Shown in pieces: positions 1 through 6,015 of a stretch of 8,879 nt of DNA (the first letter of the stretch is position 1; each line of letters opens with the position of its first letter). The DNA lies in the NCBI GenBank assembly GCA_937958295.1, contig CALFEY010000096.1, forward strand, positions 1 through 8,879. Direction: 5' to 3'. The notes beneath the pieces are model-generated. The model made no database searches. It saw only the letters and a list, made by a program, of their open reading frames with translations, and was not told the DNA's origin. The translations under genes were made by a program, and so were the position numbers. The stretch comes from an uncultured Pseudomonadota bacterium. Lineage in GTDB: Bacteria; Pseudomonadota; Gammaproteobacteria; Burkholderiales; Casimicrobiaceae.

Positions 1-43
1 AGCACAGGTCCTGGCCGAGCACTTCGGCGCGGCGCGCGACTGA
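1..43 (+). CDS. 3' end of an unidentified gene (partial)
   Basis: The first bases read in one frame as AQVLAEHFGAARD followed by a TGA stop at 41-43. This looks like an ordinary soluble protein C-terminus with high-GC codon use. Only 13 codons are visible, so neither family nor function can be assigned. If real, the gene converges on the minus-strand peptidase, whose stop lies 27 bases further on. There is no convincing terminator hairpin in the gap. The call rests only on an open frame ending near the neighbour's stop, and so short an open stretch can occur by chance. Confidence 0.35.
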   Translation, partial: AQVLAEHFGAARD

Positions 44-46
44 TCG

Positions 47-86
47 TTCAGCGGGCGCTGCGGTGGCCCTTCAGGGGGCGCTGAGG
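47..86. repeat. Imperfect 17-base direct repeat at the 3' end of the S51 peptidase gene
   Basis: TTCAGCGGGCGCTGCGG (47-63) and TTCAGGGGGCGCTGAGG (70-86) agree at 15 of 17 positions with a period of 23 bases. The second copy contains the peptidase stop codon and the first lies in the gap after it. It may be a remnant of a short tandem duplication, or chance in GC-rich DNA. Confidence 0.4.
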
Positions 87-772
87 CGGCGCACCGGTAG
101 CGCGACCTCGCGCACGCCGTCGGGGCCGGTCTCGAGTCGATAGGCGCGCGCCTGCGACCGCGACGCGACCACCTCGTGCAGCGTCTCGTCGATGTAGTGC
201 AGCGCGGCCCCGTCGTCCGCGGCAACCCCGGCCGGTACCTGACCGTCCGCGAGCATGCGGTGGAACGCCGGACGCCGTTCCACTTCGCCGTCGTAGTGGG
301 GACACGCCGTGCCCGGCAGCCAGCCGAGGCATGGCAATGCGCTGAGGCGCCCCGGGTTGGAATCGGTGATCCCGTACGCGAACCAGCAGATCATCCCGGC
401 GCTGATGCCGCCCATGACCACGCCGCGCTCGTAGGCGGCGCGCAGGGCGGCATCGAGCTCCCATTCGCGCCACAGCGCGAGCAGCGAGCGCGTGTTGCCG
501 CCTCCGACGTAGAGGGCATCCTGCTCCAGCACGAAGGAGGCGAGGTCGGCCGTGGGCGGCTGCACGAGCGACAGGTGCGTCGCGCGCACGCCGAGCTGCG
601 CCATCGCTTCGTAGAACTTGTAGCGCGCCGACTCGGCGTCTCCACTCGCGGTGCCCACGAAGCACACGCGCGGCTGCGCCTTGCCGGTGGCGGCCACGAA
701 GTGACGGTCGAGCGCGCGGGACTTCTCCATGAGGAAGCCGCCGCCGCCTTGCACGATGAGCTGCCGGGGCAT
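71..772 (-). CDS. Peptidase E-like S51 serine peptidase
   Basis: A 233-residue cytoplasmic protein of the class I glutamine amidotransferase-like fold, family S51 (peptidase E / cyanophycinase). PepE of E. coli, 229 residues, cleaves Asp-X dipeptides; the substrate here is not known. Visible motifs are an N-terminal beta strand and glycine loop (IVQGGGGFLME, residues 5-15), GGGNT at 90-94, the nucleophile elbow GGISAG with Ser124, and CPHYD with His159. Ser120 and His157 of PepE are at nearly the same positions. The GGGNT form and the short length favour peptidase E over cyanophycinase. The frame runs upstream to 1069 without a stop, but I chose the ATG at 770-772 because it sits directly before the first conserved strand. 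An ATG at 818-820 is the alternative. Neither has a clear Shine-Dalgarno sequence. A TATCAT hexamer (complement of 818-823) could be a -10 and would exclude the longer start. No signal peptide is seen. The gene is divergent from the DUF3616 gene. Confidence 0.88.
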   Translation of the reverse strand: MPRQLIVQGGGGFLMEKSRALDRHFVAATGKAQPRVCFVGTASGDAESARYKFYEAMAQLGVRATHLSLVQPPTADLASFVLEQDALYVGGGNTRSLLALWREWELDAALRAAYERGVVMGGISAGMICWFAYGITDSNPGRLSALPCLGWLPGTACPHYDGEVERRPAFHRMLADGQVPAGVAADDGAALHYIDETLHEVVASRSQARAYRLETGPDGVREVALPVRRLSAP

Positions 773-844
773 GTATCGGGCCGATCGATGCGCGGTGAAC
801 GCGAAAGCCGGAGGGTCCATGATAACTTCGGCCGCGTCACGTTT

Positions 845-854
845 GGAGGAGGAG
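845..854 (+). promoter_or_regulatory. Strong ribosome binding site of the DUF3616 gene
   Basis: GGAGGAGGAG ends six bases before the ATG at 861. It fixes that ATG as the start, although the frame stays open upstream to 729. The upstream extension overlaps the start of the peptidase gene and contains no recognisable protein sequence. Confidence 0.8.
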
Positions 855-860
855 TTTTCG

Positions 861-1859
861 ATGCTGCAGGATGTCGCGCGCGGCCGCTTGGCGCGCATGC
901 TAGGAGTTGTGTTCGCGTTCGCCACGGCCGGCGGGCTGGCGGGTCCGGTGTCGGCCGCGACCGGCGGCACCGTGTTCGCGTACCGCGGCGCGTGCGACGC
1001 GTCGGCGGCCGTGGCGCTGGACAGCCGCCATTTCGTGGTGGGCAACGACGAGAACGACGTGCTCGCCACCTATCGCCGCGACCAGTCGACGGTGGTGGCG
1101 AGCCTCGACCTGGCGCAGTTCCTGGGCACGCGCAAGAAGGAGGAGTCGGACATCGAGGGCGCAGCCGCGATCGGCTCGCGCGTGTACTGGATTTCCTCGC
1201 ATAGCCGCAACAGCCGCGGCGTGCTGCAGCCTTCGCGGCACCGCGTGTTCGCCACGGACGTCCGCGAGGGCGCGGCGCCGTCGGTCGCGCCCGTGGGCAC
1301 GCCCTATCGCGATCTGCTGCGCGACCTCGTCGAGGCGCCCGCGCTCGCGGGATGGCAGCTTGCCGAGGCGGCCAAGCTCGCCGCGGAGGCGCCGGGCGGG
1401 CTCAACATCGAAGGGCTCGCGGCCACGCCCGATGGCCGGCTGCTGGTGGGCTTTCGCAACCCGCTGCGTGAAGGCCGCGCGCTCGTCGTCCCCATCGACA
1501 ATCCCGCCGAGGTGATCAACGGCACGCGCGCCCGGCTCGGCACGCCGGTCGCGCTCGACCTCGGCGGACGAGGCGTGCGCAGCATCGAGCTTGTGGGTTC
1601 CGGGTACTACATCGTGGCGGGTCCGGTGGCGGATAGCGGCACCTTCGCGCTCTACCGCTGGTCGGGGGCGGCGACGGACGCGCCGGTGCCGGTGGCCGTC
1701 GAGTTGGGATCGCTGCGTCCGGAGGCGCTGTTCGCGGTGCCCGCCATGGACGAGCTCGTGCTTCTGAGCGACGACGGGGGCACGATGGTCGACGGCAAGG
1801 AATGCAAGAGCCTCAAGATGCCAAAGCAGTCCTTCCGCGCCCTTACGATCCGGCCCTAG
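861..1859 (+). CDS. Exported DUF3616 family protein
   Basis: A 332-residue protein I recognise as DUF3616, a family without an assigned biochemical role. The first 32 residues look like a Sec signal peptide: arginines at 7, 9 and 12, a hydrophobic stretch at 13-28 and a VSA|A cleavage site. The mature protein is therefore probably periplasmic. Family motifs include GNDENDVLATYRR (61-73) and DIEGAAAIGSRVYWISSHSRNS (97-118). The short motif [D/N/S]-IE-[G/L] recurs at 97, 182 and 241, with a related RPEAL at 286-290, as expected of blades in a beta-propeller. The only two cysteines of the mature chain, Cys45 and Cys315, lie near its two ends and could form a disulfide closing the propeller; this is inference. 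The start is set by the strong ribosome binding site just upstream. It is transcribed divergently from the S51 peptidase and convergently with sulP, so it is probably monocistronic. No catalytic residues can be named. Confidence 0.82.
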   Translation: MLQDVARGRLARMLGVVFAFATAGGLAGPVSAATGGTVFAYRGACDASAAVALDSRHFVVGNDENDVLATYRRDQSTVVASLDLAQFLGTRKKEESDIEGAAAIGSRVYWISSHSRNSRGVLQPSRHRVFATDVREGAAPSVAPVGTPYRDLLRDLVEAPALAGWQLAEAAKLAAEAPGGLNIEGLAATPDGRLLVGFRNPLREGRALVVPIDNPAEVINGTRARLGTPVALDLGGRGVRSIELVGSGYYIVAGPVADSGTFALYRWSGAATDAPVPVAVELGSLRPEALFAVPAMDELVLLSDDGGTMVDGKECKSLKMPKQSFRALTIRP

Positions 1860-1862
1860 GAA

Positions 1863-1896
1863 AGCCCGCGGCCCGTGCGCCTCACGGCGGCGGGCT
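1863..1896. terminator. GC-rich hairpin between converging DUF3616 and sulP genes
   Basis: AGCCCGC at 1863-1869 pairs perfectly with GCGGGCT at 1890-1896. Inside it CCGTG (1873-1877) pairs with CACGG (1883-1887), leaving a five-base loop. The stem begins four bases after the DUF3616 stop and covers two bases of the sulP stop codon. On the minus strand it is followed by TTTCC. On the plus strand there is no T run. It may act as a weak bidirectional terminator or a 3'-end stabilising structure. Confidence 0.45.
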
Positions 1897-3715
1897 ACAG
1901 CGGCGAGTCCGCCGAATCGAAGATATCGGGTTGCGCGCTGGCCCGCGCGATCTTGTGTGCGCGGAACAACGCCGCGGCAAGGTGCGGCACCACGTTGTCG
2001 GCGCCGAGCTCGTCGCGGAAGCCGGAGCGCACCATCTGCTCGGCAGGATTGCGGTTGAGCCCGCAGAGGATGAGGTGCCCGCCCCGCCGCGAGAGCGAGC
2101 GCGCGAGCGACTGGAGCGTCTCGAGCCCGGTGTTGTCGATGCTGATGACCTGGTGCATCTCCAGGATAACGATTCGCGCCGGAGTGGCGGCCGGGTCGAG
2201 TAGCGGCTCGAGCTTGCCCACGGAGCCGAAGAACAGGGACCCGAAGACCTTGAACGCGGCCACGCCCGGCGGTGCGCCATCGAGCGTGATGGGCTCCACC
2301 CGCGTGAGCTCGGAGATGCGATAGATGAAGAAGAGGCTCGCGAGCACGAGCCCGATCTCCACCGCGAGGGACAGGTCGAAGGCCACCGTCACGAAGAACG
2401 TGGCCAGAAGCACCGTGCGGTAGGGAATGGAGTACTTGCGCAGGTCGCGGAAGGCGTGCCAATCGCCCATGTTGATCGCCACGATCACCAGCACGGCCGA
2501 CAACGCGGCGAGCGGGATGTACTTGGCCAGCGGCGCGGCCACGAGCACGACCGCCAGCAGCGTCGCCGCGTGGACGATGCCGGCGATCGGCGTGCGCGCA
2601 CCGGCGCGGATGTTGGTGGCCGTGCGGGCGATGGCGCCGGTGGCGGGGATACCCCCGAACAGCGGCGCCACGATGTTGGCGACGCCCTGGGCCATGAGCT
2701 CCTGGTTGGGATCGTGGCGGTCGTCGATCTGCGCATCGGCCACGCGGGCGGACAGCAGCGATTCGATCGCGCCGAGCAGCGCGATGGTGATGGTAGGCGC
2801 CAAGAGCTTGCGCAGCGTGGGCAGCGAGAGCTCGGGCCAGGTGAACGAAGGCAGCTCCTGCGGGATGCCGCCGAAGCGCGTGCCGATCGTCTGTACGTCG
2901 AGCTGGAAGGCCGCTGCCACGATCGACGCGATCACCAGCACCATGATCGGACCCGGCAGCCGCGTGAGCAGCATGCGGCCTCGCCGCATCGAGTTGTGGA
3001 AGGCGCGGTCGCGCTGCGGCACGTGGCCATCGCCGCCCACGTGCAGGGTGGTGTGGTCGGCCTCGGCCTCGAGCGCACGCCCGGTGGTGGTGATCGACTT
3101 GGGCCACAACCAAAGCGCCGCGAGGCAGGCCACCGCCAGACCCACGGTCACCGGATCGGCCCTATCGATGTTCGCTGCGAGCGCGCGCATGCGCGTGAAG
3201 AACTCCTCCGGCATCGAGATGTCGAGTCCGAGGAAATCCTTGACCTGCGAGAGCAGGATGAGGATCGCGATGCCATTGGTGAAGCCGATCACGATCGACA
3301 CCGGGATGAACCGGATGAGGCTGCCGAGGCGCAGGGCGCCCATGGCGAGCAGGAGCACGCCGGCGGCGATGGTGCAGATCACGAGATTGGCGAGGCCGTA
3401 CTGCGCCACGATCCCGTACACGATCACGATGTAGGCGCCCGTGGGCCCGCCGATCTGCACGCGCGAACCGCCGAGTAGCGAGATCAGGAAGCCCGCGATG
3501 ATTGCCGTGAAGATGCCCGCCTGCGGCGACACGCCCGAGGCGATGGCGAAAGCCATCGCGAGGGGCAACGCCACCACCCCCACGGTGATGCCCGCGAGCA
3601 CGTCGGCACGCAGGTCCTGCCGGGTGTAGCCGGCGGCGAGGCAGTCGACAAGTCGGGGGCGAAAGCGTACGGCCGCGAGCAGCGACCGGAGCCGGTGTGC
3701 CGCGCCGTCGCTCAT
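1895..3715 (-). CDS. SulP family anion transporter with C-terminal STAS domain
   Basis: A 606-residue inner-membrane transporter of the SulP/SLC26 family. Members carry sulfate, bicarbonate or C4-dicarboxylates; the substrate cannot be told from sequence here. The membrane domain covers about residues 35-465, with the typical start AGITVGVVALPLAMAFAIAS (41-60), GGPTGAYIV (89-97), the conserved ALLGAIESLLSARVAD (312-327), DPNQELMAQG (335-344) and GGIPATGAIARTATNIR (354-370). The STAS domain covers about 485-590 and has IDNTG at 526-530, where many STAS proteins have a serine in place of this Asn. A hydrophilic segment at about 206-247, rich in His and charged residues, is longer than the loop I expect between these helices. 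The ATG at 3713-3715 follows the metG stop by 19 bases and has GAGGAG upstream at 3728-3733. The frame is open further upstream into metG, but that extension is not SulP-like. It is co-transcribed with metG and converges on the DUF3616 gene. Confidence 0.93.
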   Translation of the reverse strand: MSDGAAHRLRSLLAAVRFRPRLVDCLAAGYTRQDLRADVLAGITVGVVALPLAMAFAIASGVSPQAGIFTAIIAGFLISLLGGSRVQIGGPTGAYIVIVYGIVAQYGLANLVICTIAAGVLLLAMGALRLGSLIRFIPVSIVIGFTNGIAILILLSQVKDFLGLDISMPEEFFTRMRALAANIDRADPVTVGLAVACLAALWLWPKSITTTGRALEAEADHTTLHVGGDGHVPQRDRAFHNSMRRGRMLLTRLPGPIMVLVIASIVAAAFQLDVQTIGTRFGGIPQELPSFTWPELSLPTLRKLLAPTITIALLGAIESLLSARVADAQIDDRHDPNQELMAQGVANIVAPLFGGIPATGAIARTATNIRAGARTPIAGIVHAATLLAVVLVAAPLAKYIPLAALSAVLVIVAINMGDWHAFRDLRKYSIPYRTVLLATFFVTVAFDLSLAVEIGLVLASLFFIYRISELTRVEPITLDGAPPGVAAFKVFGSLFFGSVGKLEPLLDPAATPARIVILEMHQVISIDNTGLETLQSLARSLSRRGGHLILCGLNRNPAEQMVRSGFRDELGADNVVPHLAAALFRAHKIARASAQPDIFDSADSPL

Positions 3716-3738
3716 GCCTTGCGTGGGCTCCTCTTCAT
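3712..3738 (-). other. Eight-codon mini reading frame bridging metG and sulP
   Basis: On the minus strand the bases between metG and sulP read ATG, seven further codons (MKRSPRKA) and TGA. Its ATG overlaps the metG TGA as ATGA (3735-3738). Its TGA overlaps the sulP ATG as ATGA (3712-3715). The sulP Shine-Dalgarno-like GAGGAG (3728-3733) lies inside it. Such a frame could pass ribosomes from metG to sulP by termination and reinitiation. The overlaps are seen directly; translation is only inferred. Confidence 0.35.
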
Positions 3739-5876
3739 TTGACGCGCATGCCCGGCGCCGCACCGGCGTCGGGAGCGAGGAGGTAGATGCCGGCACCGGC
3801 GCCGGACGCGGCGAGCACCATGCCTTCGGAGAGGCCGAATTTCATCTTGCGCGGGGCCAGATTGGCCACCATCGGCGTGAGCCGGCCCACCAGCGCGGCA
3901 GGGTCGTAGGCGGCCTTGATGCCGGCAAACACGGTGCGATGGCGGCCCTCGCCCACGTCGAGCGTGAGGCGGATCAGCTTGTCGGCGCCGTCCACGTGCT
4001 CGGCAGCCACGATGCGCGCGATGCGCAGGTCGACCTTGGCGAAGTCGTCGATGCCGATGGTGGCAGGCTCCGCTGCGGCCGGCGCGTCGCCCGCCGCTGG
4101 GGCGCCGGATGTCGCCGCGACCGGGGTTGCCGCGGCGACCTTGCCCGCCTTGGGGGGGGCGGACGCGGCTGCCGGCGCCGGGTCCGGCGGTGCGATCAGG
4201 GCGTCGATCTGCCTGGGGTCGATGCGGGTGAGCAGGTGCCGGTACTCGCCGATGCGCGTGGGCGCGTGATCGAGGTCGGCCCAGGTGAACGCGCGGTCGT
4301 AGCCCAGGAATGCGGCCGCGGCGCGCGTTGTTTCCGGCAGGATGGGCGCCAGGAAAACGGAGAGGGTCTTGAAACCTACGATGCAATCGCTCACCACGCG
4401 ATGCAGTGCCTCCCGGTGCGCGGGGTCCTTGGCGAGCTTCCACGGCTCCTTCTCGTCGAAGTAGCGGTTGATCTCGCCGGCGAGCTCCATGATGCGGCGC
4501 ACGGCGCGGCTGTACTGGCGGTCGTTGAGCGCGTTGCGGATCTCGCGCGTGGCATCGTCGTCGCTCGTGAGCCACCACGCCGGCCGGGCTGCCGCCGGCG
4601 CGAGCTCGCCGCCGAAGTGCCGCGTGAGGAACGGCGCGGCACGGCTCGCGATGTTCACGTACTTGCCCACGAGGTCGCTGTTGACCCGCGCGACGAAGTC
4701 GTCGGGATTGAAGTCGAGGTCCTCCACGCGGTCGTTGAGCTTGGCCGCGAGGTAGTAGCGCAGCCACTCGGGATTCATGCCGAGCTCGAGATAGCGCTGC
4801 GGGCTCAAACCCGTCCCGCGCGATTTCGACATCTTCTCGCCGGAGAATGTGATGAAGCCGTGCACGAACACATTGGTGGGTGTCTTGCGCTGCGCGAAGC
4901 GCAGCATGGCCGGCCAGAACAACGTGTGGAAGTACACGATGTCCTTGCCGATGAAGTGGTACTGCTCCACGGCCGGATCGGCGATGAACTCGGCGAAGCT
5001 GCGGGTCTCGTGCGGATAGGCGCGGCGCGCGTTGCCGCTGTCGAAGTGCTTCTTCAGGGCGGCGAGGTAGCCCACCGGCGCGTCGAGCCACACGTAGAAG
5101 TACTTCCCGGGCGCCTCGGGGATCTCGATGCCGAAGTAGGGCGCGTCGCGCGAGATGTCCCAGTCGGCGAGCGCCTTGGCCTCGCCGCCCAGCCATTCTT
5201 GGATCTTGTTGAAGACCTCCGGCTGCAGCGGCGTTTCCTTCGTCCAACGCTCGAGGAACTGCACCACCTGCGGATCGGAGAGGCGGAAGAAGAGGTGCTC
5301 CGACGCCCGGAGCTCCGGCTTGGCGCCGGTGATGGCCGAGTAGGGGTCGATGAGGTCCGTGGGCGCGTAGGTGGAGCCGCACACTTCGCAGGCGTCGCCG
5401 TACTGGTCCTTGGCGCCGCACTTGGGGCAGGTGCCCTTGATGTAGCGGTCCGCGAGGAACATGCCCTTGACCGGGTCGTAGAACTGCTCGATCGTCTTGC
5501 GGCCGATGAGCGAGGGCACGTGGTCGCGCAGCTTGCGGTAGATCGACTGGGCAAGCTCCACGTTCTCGGGCGAGTGCGTGGAGTGTGTGGTGTCGAAGCT
5601 GATCGCGTACCGCTGCCAGTCGGCGCGATGCGATTCGTTCACGCGCGCGATGAGCGCCTCCGGCGCGATGCCTTCCTTGTCGGCCTGGAGCATGATCGGC
5701 GCGCCGTGCGTGTCGTCGGCGCACACGAAGTGCACCTCGTGTCCCTGCATCCGCTGGAAGCGCACCCAGATGTCGGCCTGGATGTATTCCATGATGTGGC
5801 CGACGTGGAAGGGACCATTCGCATACGGCAGCGCCGTGGTGACGAAAAGCTTCCGGAGTGCGGCGGGGGACGACAT
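3735..5876 (-). CDS. metG: Methionyl-tRNA synthetase with C-terminal tRNA-binding domain
   Basis: A 713-residue cytoplasmic class I aminoacyl-tRNA synthetase that charges tRNA-Met and initiator tRNA using ATP. The Rossmann catalytic domain starts with LPYANGPFHVGH, where HVGH (24-27) is the HIGH motif. The connective insert has one zinc knuckle with Cys150, 153, 163 and 166. KMSKS is at 348-352 within FSGEKMSKS. An anticodon-binding helical domain follows, with EPWKLAKD typical of the family. An Ala/Pro-rich linker (about 562-606) leads to an EMAP/Trbp111-type tRNA-binding domain (607-713) with DLRIARIV and LAPRKMKFGLSEGM. E. coli MetRS has 677 residues; the longer linker explains the difference. 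The ATG at 5874-5876 is the only methionine close before the conserved N-terminus, with at best a weak ribosome binding site. The linker contains eight C in a row. It is divergent from mrp and lies upstream of sulP on the same strand. Confidence 0.97.
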   Translation of the reverse strand: MSSPAALRKLFVTTALPYANGPFHVGHIMEYIQADIWVRFQRMQGHEVHFVCADDTHGAPIMLQADKEGIAPEALIARVNESHRADWQRYAISFDTTHSTHSPENVELAQSIYRKLRDHVPSLIGRKTIEQFYDPVKGMFLADRYIKGTCPKCGAKDQYGDACEVCGSTYAPTDLIDPYSAITGAKPELRASEHLFFRLSDPQVVQFLERWTKETPLQPEVFNKIQEWLGGEAKALADWDISRDAPYFGIEIPEAPGKYFYVWLDAPVGYLAALKKHFDSGNARRAYPHETRSFAEFIADPAVEQYHFIGKDIVYFHTLFWPAMLRFAQRKTPTNVFVHGFITFSGEKMSKSRGTGLSPQRYLELGMNPEWLRYYLAAKLNDRVEDLDFNPDDFVARVNSDLVGKYVNIASRAAPFLTRHFGGELAPAAARPAWWLTSDDDATREIRNALNDRQYSRAVRRIMELAGEINRYFDEKEPWKLAKDPAHREALHRVVSDCIVGFKTLSVFLAPILPETTRAAAAFLGYDRAFTWADLDHAPTRIGEYRHLLTRIDPRQIDALIAPPDPAPAAASAPPKAGKVAAATPVAATSGAPAAGDAPAAAEPATIGIDDFAKVDLRIARIVAAEHVDGADKLIRLTLDVGEGRHRTVFAGIKAAYDPAALVGRLTPMVANLAPRKMKFGLSEGMVLAASGAGAGIYLLAPDAGAAPGMRVK
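4152..4159 (-). repeat. Eight-base C homopolymer inside the metG linker
   Basis: Eight G on the plus strand are eight C on the coding strand, read in frame as GCC CCC CCC AAG in the Ala/Pro linker just before the tRNA-binding domain. A one-base gain, or a -1 ribosomal slip, would enter a frame that stays open to the TGA at 3712 overlapping the sulP start. The tract is seen directly; any slippage is inference. Confidence 0.6.
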
Positions 5877-5910
5877 GGGCGCGAAGGCCTTGCGGCGGGG
5901 AGGGGTTTCG

Positions 5911-5916
5911 ATTCTA
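5911..5916 (-). promoter_or_regulatory. Probable -10 element for metG-sulP
   Basis: On the minus strand this reads TAGAAT, matching five of six bases of the TATAAT consensus. It is preceded by TGC, giving an extended -10 (TGCTAGAAT). It lies 34 bases before the metG ATG, so the leader would be short. No good -35 is visible in the GC-rich bases upstream, which fits an extended -10 promoter. Confidence 0.5.
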
Positions 5917-5960
5917 GCAAGAAGCGTCCCCGCCTCCCGGCGGCCCCCGGTGAATTCGGC

Positions 5961-5966
5961 TAGAAT
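5961..5966 (+). promoter_or_regulatory. Probable -10 element for mrp and downstream genes
   Basis: TAGAAT in GGCTAGAATTCC matches the -10 consensus at five of six positions and lies 49 bases before the mrp ATG. No recognisable -35 lies 16-18 bases upstream. It mirrors the metG element: ATTCTAGC at 5911-5918 and GCTAGAAT at 5959-5966 form a perfect 8-base inverted repeat. Confidence 0.5.
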
Positions 5967-5969
5967 TCC

Positions 5970-5997
5970 AAGGCTTCTCCTCCCATCCGCAAGCCTT
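5970..5997 (+). other. Small stem-loop in the predicted mrp leader
   Basis: AAGGCTT (5970-5976) pairs perfectly with AAGCCTT (5991-5997) around a 14-base pyrimidine-rich loop. It would lie at the very 5' end of a transcript starting about seven bases after the predicted -10. It is followed by mostly C and A bases and not by a T run, so it is not an evident terminator. Confidence 0.35.
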
Positions 5998-6015
5998 CCC
6001 GCAGCCCTCGAACCC

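Noticed and set aside
49..60. CAGC-GGGC-GCTG hairpin as a terminator for the upstream gene
   Set aside because: A four-base-pair stem with no following T run is too weak to call a terminator.
773..1069. N-terminal extension of the S51 peptidase frame up to 1069
   Set aside because: It overlaps the signal peptide region of the divergent DUF3616 gene, is Ser/Ala/Pro-rich without family similarity, and S51 proteins normally begin just before the first glycine-rich strand.
900..3113. A 737-codon minus-strand open frame spanning the DUF3616 gene and half of sulP
   Set aside because: It crosses two convincing genes in other frames, is full of Arg/Ala/His low-complexity sequence and has no domain or plausible start signal.
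3712..5724. A 670-codon minus-strand frame within metG, offset from the true frame
   Set aside because: Its arginine-rich composition marks it as a shadow frame. Only its last eight codons, between metG and sulP, are kept as a possible mini-cistron.
3714..5963. A 749-codon open frame on the plus strand opposite metG
   Set aside because: metG is certain from its HIGH, zinc-knuckle and KMSKS motifs. The opposing frame is rich in Arg, Val, Glu and His, has no recognisable domain, and is the usual antisense shadow of a GC-rich gene.
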